DNA of 64,000 bases from Gymnorhina tibicen. Taxonomy: Eukaryota > Chordata > Aves > Passeriformes > Artamidae. The translations under genes were made by a program, and so were the position numbers. The first letter of the stretch is position 1, and the number at the start of each line of letters is the position of its first letter. Of the stretch, positions 59,001-64,000 are shown piece after piece. The notes under the pieces were generated by a model. That model was not told the origin of the DNA, ran no database searches, and worked only from the letters and a program-made list of their open reading frames with translations. The stretch lies in assembly GCA_013399875.1 (NCBI GenBank), contig VXAZ01000587.1, positions 1,038,617-1,102,616 of the forward strand. Direction: 5' to 3'.

Positions 59001-62000
59001 ATGGCTTCAGGTGGGTTCTTGGATTTTCCCGTGAACTGGTCTTGGAACCAGAATGGGTAATTTTCTAGTTAGAGGAAACTGATCTTCCTTTTTAAAAAAA
59101 ATTCTGTATGATGCTTATTTTGATTCTGTGGGGGAGGGAGGTGTATTTATGTCCTGTCTAATCAGCTGATGCTCTTGGTAAGATACCTAGCACAATCTCT
59201 AACCTTTAAGACAGGACAAACAATTGGCAATAGAGGACTCAAGGCTTTTAAAGTCTCTTCTTGAAAGCATTTTTTTGCAAGTGCTTTCTGATTTAAATAG
59301 TCTTTCAATTTTACAGAAGCAATAAAGAAAATTATGCAAACATAAACAGACTTTAAAAATGCTCAACTTAATAATCCCTGAGATATGGAATACTGAATCT
59401 GCTTAATGGGGTTTTCTGCTGTCCAAGAATTTGAAAATGTTACACACTCCAGTCTGGTTCCATAATTGCAGGTTTCTGACCTTTGGATACTGAAGAGTAT
59501 CCTCAGCTTTCCCCCTGCTGCTCTGAAGTAGGTCCTGCTATGGCTGCTAGCCTCACAGAGTGTCTTGGGTACTCTAAGGTTCCTCTTCTGATGAAGATAA
59601 CTAATGTTTCAGCAACTGAGTTGAGCATATAATTTCTTCTCATTATTTGAGGTATTTTGATTTATTTTTTTTTTCTAAATCTTTCTACTCTCCACCCTGT
59701 TTGGAGCAAAACAACACTATGGACAGGACCTTGTTTGCAGCAAAAATTTGTTCTTGTGAGCTGTTAGCATCTGTTGGAGCCATGAGCCTGTTTCTGTGCA
59801 AATCAGCTTACTGCTGTGAAGTTGTGCCAGTTCTGACCAAACCACAAAGGGATTATTAAATATTCTAAAAGGTTTCAGTGAATTCCTACATCCCTCTTTA
59901 CCATGCTCCCAAGTTCTAAATGTTAAAAGCCAGCCACAGGTCAGATTCAGTAGCTCTAAACTACTTTGGCAGTTCTCTTGGAGCAGATGTAGAGCTTAGG
60001 AAGAGAGAGTACAGTTGCAAACTTGCACAAGCAAAAATGTTCTTGCTTTTGACTTCCAGCACAGCTTAGAACACTTCCCTCTGTCTCCCCACTCCCACCT
60101 CCCCCACTTTGTTAAAGCTCTGCATTTGGGAGTATTACAAATTTTTCTGGCTGAACTAAAAAAATAGAAATCTGCCTGTGCCTGCACCCAAATCTGGGAC
60201 CAAGCAGACTGTGACTCTTGCTGATGGAAATACAAATCTGAGTGTCTGGAAAATCCAGATCTAAATACAGCCCTAAAGACCTATCAGTGCAGGATCCGTA
60301 GTATTGGAGTGCTGTGGGGGGAAGGAGAAAAAATGTCATTCCACAGCCGCTAAAAACTAATGGAAAATGTTGTAGAAGGAATTTTAAAAACCTCAGACAA
60401 TACTCTTACTAAGGTATTTCCTGAACCTACACTGAAACAAAACAGTTTAAAGCTTAGTCTGTCAGCCTTCTTGTGCTGGCAGGACTGTGAAGACAGCAAA
60501 GTAAAGCCATATGCTTAGAATCTGTAAGGAACAAGCAGAGCTACAAAAAAACATGTTGTGTCCACTTTCACTTATCCACTCACTGACTCGGTATCTTTCT
60601 GGTGTTTGACTTTTGATTTTAATAAGAGCATGGTGCCTCTTACTGTCCTTGATACACAGCAAGAGGATACCTTGGTGTGTTTGGGTTTGCATGGCCCACT
60701 GTGGCAAGCCAGCCCCCTCTGCACACAGGCTTGTCTCTGGTTAGTGCTGGCCTCACGCTGTAAATGCCTCTCGTGAGCTGCAGTTCCGTGGTTATGGCGT
60801 GTTTTGCTTGGGCAGTATATTTAGCAAATTGTGTAGTCAAATGATTATGTTAGACTGAGTGGTTGACATCTAGTACACAAATAATTATGACACTAAACTT
60901 ACTATGTATGAGCTGGAGCCATAGCTGATTCCAGTGACAGATGGAAAACTCCACTGAACCTTTTATTGGCCATATGCCATTTCTGAGTGTTGGCCAACAA
61001 CAAGATTTGTTGTTAATATATAATGATTTAAACAGTAAAAAGAGCAGCTGCACTTTGATTTTTGGTGCCTTTACTACAGGTTTTCCTGGAGCTTTTGAAT
61101 ATCTACTGCTGCTTTCTAATGCAAAGCTGTCACTTCTAGTCTGTGAGAAGAGACTTTATCTTCCCAGTACTATCTGTGGTAGAATTTTATATTTTAATAC
61201 TTAAAACTAAAGCTCTCCTCTGCATTTTATTGCATTATTAAGTTGACAGCATAAAAATCTCCTGCAACATGGAACTGGCAATGGCTTGTAAGAAACTGGC
61301 TCTGTTCTGTAGTACTGCAACAGAACTTTTTCCAGGCTGTCAGTAAGTCTTGTGTTTTATGGCCTGTTTTGAGGACTGGGAGGGCAGTGTTCCTCCAGCT
61401 GTTCAGAGAAGACAACTTTCAAAGCACGGTTCACTGAGAGCAGCCACATGTCCTGTTCATCGAGTTACCAGGACAGCGCTTGCAAATGTGTGTGACTATC
61501 AACTGCAACTGTTACCCATGTAGAACATGCTATAGTGTTCCTACTACTGCTGGTGGGGCAGGAAACCTGCTGCTGCTGTGCCACGTTTTGGCCTTTGTTT
61601 TCCTAAAGAGGGTTTAACTGCATTGTCCTTCGTCAGTCTGTTCATTCCAGTATTCATCCAGAGAAAACCAAGATTGGAATCTGGAAAGCAGAAGTGTTCT
61701 GGCCTTTGGCCCAGCAGCAAAGAGCATGGCAAGGGAGGCACATGGCAAGGAAGTGTATTCCAATAGAACTTTTGGTTTTTTTGGTGAAAAAAGAACACTT
61801 CATTTTATAAACTTAGTATTATGCAAGCTTGAATACAAATAAAATCGACTAAACATTTGACAACCCTGAGCATCATCAACCTGCACTGCATTGAGAAGTA
61901 CTCTAGGGGTTTCTAGGATGTGTTTGGCTGGTCCTGTGGGTCAGGCAGCAGTCATCATGTTGCTTCTGTGTCACGTGATTTTCATTGTTTAGGGCAAACA

Positions 62001-64000
62001 GGTAGGGAAGAGAGCAGTTTACACCCATATGCTTCTTGCACCTCCTTGGAAATGGGTGAGAAATGAGATTAACGTTGTTTCTGGTGGGCCATATGGAGGG
62101 AGTTACACAGCTGTGTGCCTTGACCCTGGTTTGTTTCCTGACCAGCTCATGAGATGTGCTGTGGTTGGGCTGGCATGAGGGCAGTATTTCACACTGGCTG
62201 GCTGTACCTGAGCTCTGCGTGGCTGGGCTGCCTCTGGCTCTCAAGCCTGGTTGCTGAAGCTCTGTTATGATGCTGTCTGTAGTGCTGATATGCTCTTGCA
62301 TGTATCAGACTACCTCTCTCATCTGCCTAGGTGCCTTGTCCTCTGTGGCTGGAGCAGTTTTGCCCAGTAGGATTTATCTATGCAAAGCCTAAAATGTTAA
62401 TTAATTTCTTCACCCAGTAGTAAAAAAGAAGGGCCTTTCTGCATTTACTGCTTTGCTGGCCGTTCTTTGTGGTGTTTGCATGCCAGCTGACTCCAGGTCT
62501 GACAGGTTGTACTGGTTGCTGACTGCTGCATGCTCTGAAAGTGTCAATGTGTTGGCCCTGCTCATCCCTTTCTTCAGTGGACCAATGTGTTTGTTTACTT
62601 ATTTATCTCGTATCTCTTCCCTTAGCTCTGGAAAAGCATGTAACTGCTGGCTGCAGGCAGGTTGTCTCTTCACAGCTAATAGCCTCTGTCTTGTAGTTTG
62701 AATGTTTGTTGGGTTGCTCCTTATCTAGCTCATAGTTTTTCTCTCCTGTCAGATTCCTCCTACGCCCCTCTTTGATCTTACCTACAGCAACCTATCTGTC
62801 TCAAACAGTCAAGCTGAGCTATGCAAAATGTTGGTAAAGTGATACAGCTATTTCCCACTTTGTCACGCTATGTGAAGCGTCAGGCCCACATGAAACCCAC
62901 ATCAGTCATAGGGATAGAAAACAGTGGAATTTTTATTTGTATTGGAATTGAGAAATAATGTATCTAATTCTAAGAGAGGTTTATGGTGCCTGTGTTATCA
63001 GTCTAAAGTGGTACCTACCGGGGAATAATTTTGGAGTGATGTGGATGCCCTTAGTGTATCATCTTGGAGCTGTGTGTTAGAATCAGTGTCCCATACACGT
63101 TTTTACTTCACATAGCTAGTGCCTGACACCCTGAGCATCCATGCAACACAGGCCAGCCACCCTCTTTCATTTCTGACTGTGTTTTTGCACATCTTTTGAT
63201 GTTACCTTATTTGCTTCTTTTGGACTGGGATTTTCTGTTGGTAGGGTTTTTTTTGCCAGAGTTGAGAGAATCTCTTGTCCAGGTGTTTGTGGTTGGGTGC
63301 AAACTGTTGATCATAAAGCACTTGTGCATTCCTTATGTTGTGCAATTCCCTAATGCCCATTAATGTTGCTGGCTACATCACCCGCCCTCTTTGTAATATT
63401 TGTTGGCTTCAATACGTGTTAGTTTAAAAGCTAGTTAAATGAGGTAGCATAATTTGCTATAAGGAAATATATACCAGCTTACACTTCAAGAGTTTAAAGG
63501 CTACAGCTATTTTTCAGATAACTTATGTCCACATATATTATCCAAAACTATGGGAAAAAAGGGCAATTCTAAAAGCTGTTGGGAAGATTGGTGAAGGTTG
63601 TTTCCCCTCTCCCCAAGTTGTCGTTATGTACTTCCCACTGATGTTTATAGGCAGTTGTGTGTGCAGTCAGTCAGGAAAGAATCAGATAACAAAAAATGAT
63701 TATGGAAGCAATAAAGCTCTACAGTTTACTTTTTTCCCCTCAATAAATTGGTTCTTACTTCATATAAAAGACAGAAAAATAATTTCATTTTGACAGGTGT
63801 ACTGTGGGTAGTGTTTAGCCATGGTTAGCAACATCTCCTTGTGATGTTATTTCACAGCAAGACCAGTGATTTACAAGTTCAAGATAAGAGTCCTTGGCAT
63901 CATCATTGCAGTGTATGAAGCAATTAAAAATGTGATGATTCTTGAGGTGACATGTACAAAAATGAAAAGGCTTCACTAGAAAGCAGGACTTGCTGGTGTC

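Larger units (their letters stand above)
50700..64000. other. intergenic region upstream of SLC24A5, no recognised gene
   Basis: 13.3 kb without a recognisable coding gene, tRNA or CR1 copy. In amniotes the next coding gene on this side is SEMA6D, usually far away. It contains the two M-box sites, two exon-like units (51789-51817 and 53027-53057), an AT-rich TTAGTTAG repeat block (51501-51596) and a 71-codon open segment behind a strong acceptor at 56875. The remaining ORFs are short and unremarkable. Confidence 0.5.

Overview
The window is vertebrate nuclear DNA, almost certainly avian. It has widely spaced intron-bearing genes with GT-AG junctions, several copies of CR1 (the dominant bird/reptile LINE, including the AT-rich 3' tail that reads like repeated 'attctatgatt'), GC-rich CpG islands at promoters, and assembly gaps (runs of N) exactly in those islands. 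Gene order and orientation match, in reverse, the known amniote block SLC24A5-MYEF2-CTXN2-SLC12A1 (human chromosome 15q21). The assignments rest on my recollection of the human proteins; no search was run.

Layout. Positions 1-7474, minus strand: the 5' end of SLC12A1 (kidney Na-K-2Cl cotransporter NKCC2), with coding exons 1 and 2 present and the rest beyond the left edge. Positions 11.7-12.0 kb, minus: the single coding exon of CTXN2 (cortexin-2), with a CpG island 4.4 kb upstream (16.44-17.2 kb) that probably holds its first exon. Positions 24.19-41.05 kb, plus: the whole of MYEF2 (hnRNP M-like RNA-binding protein with three RRMs). I could trace it as 17 coding exons, including an 8-nucleotide microexon; exon 1 is partly hidden by a 92-bp gap. 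Positions 41.78-49.92 kb, minus: SLC24A5 (NCKX5, pigment-cell exchanger), coding exons 2-9 complete, with the exon carrying the start codon lost in the 308-bp gap at 50206-50513. MYEF2 and SLC24A5 converge tail to tail with only 723 bp between stop codons. Positions 50.7-64 kb: no recognised gene.

The genes do not form a functional pathway; they are an ancient linkage group. SLC24A5 acts in pigment cells, SLC12A1 in kidney, MYEF2 and CTXN2 mainly in the nervous system. The most interesting unexplained signals are: the MYEF2 microexon that encodes the heart of the RRM1 RNP1 motif; two MITF-type M-boxes upstream of SLC24A5; two short exon-like units with perfect splice donors on the plus strand diverging from SLC24A5; and a 75-codon exon-like ORF between CTXN2 and SLC12A1. 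No virus, CRISPR array, tRNA or rRNA was seen.
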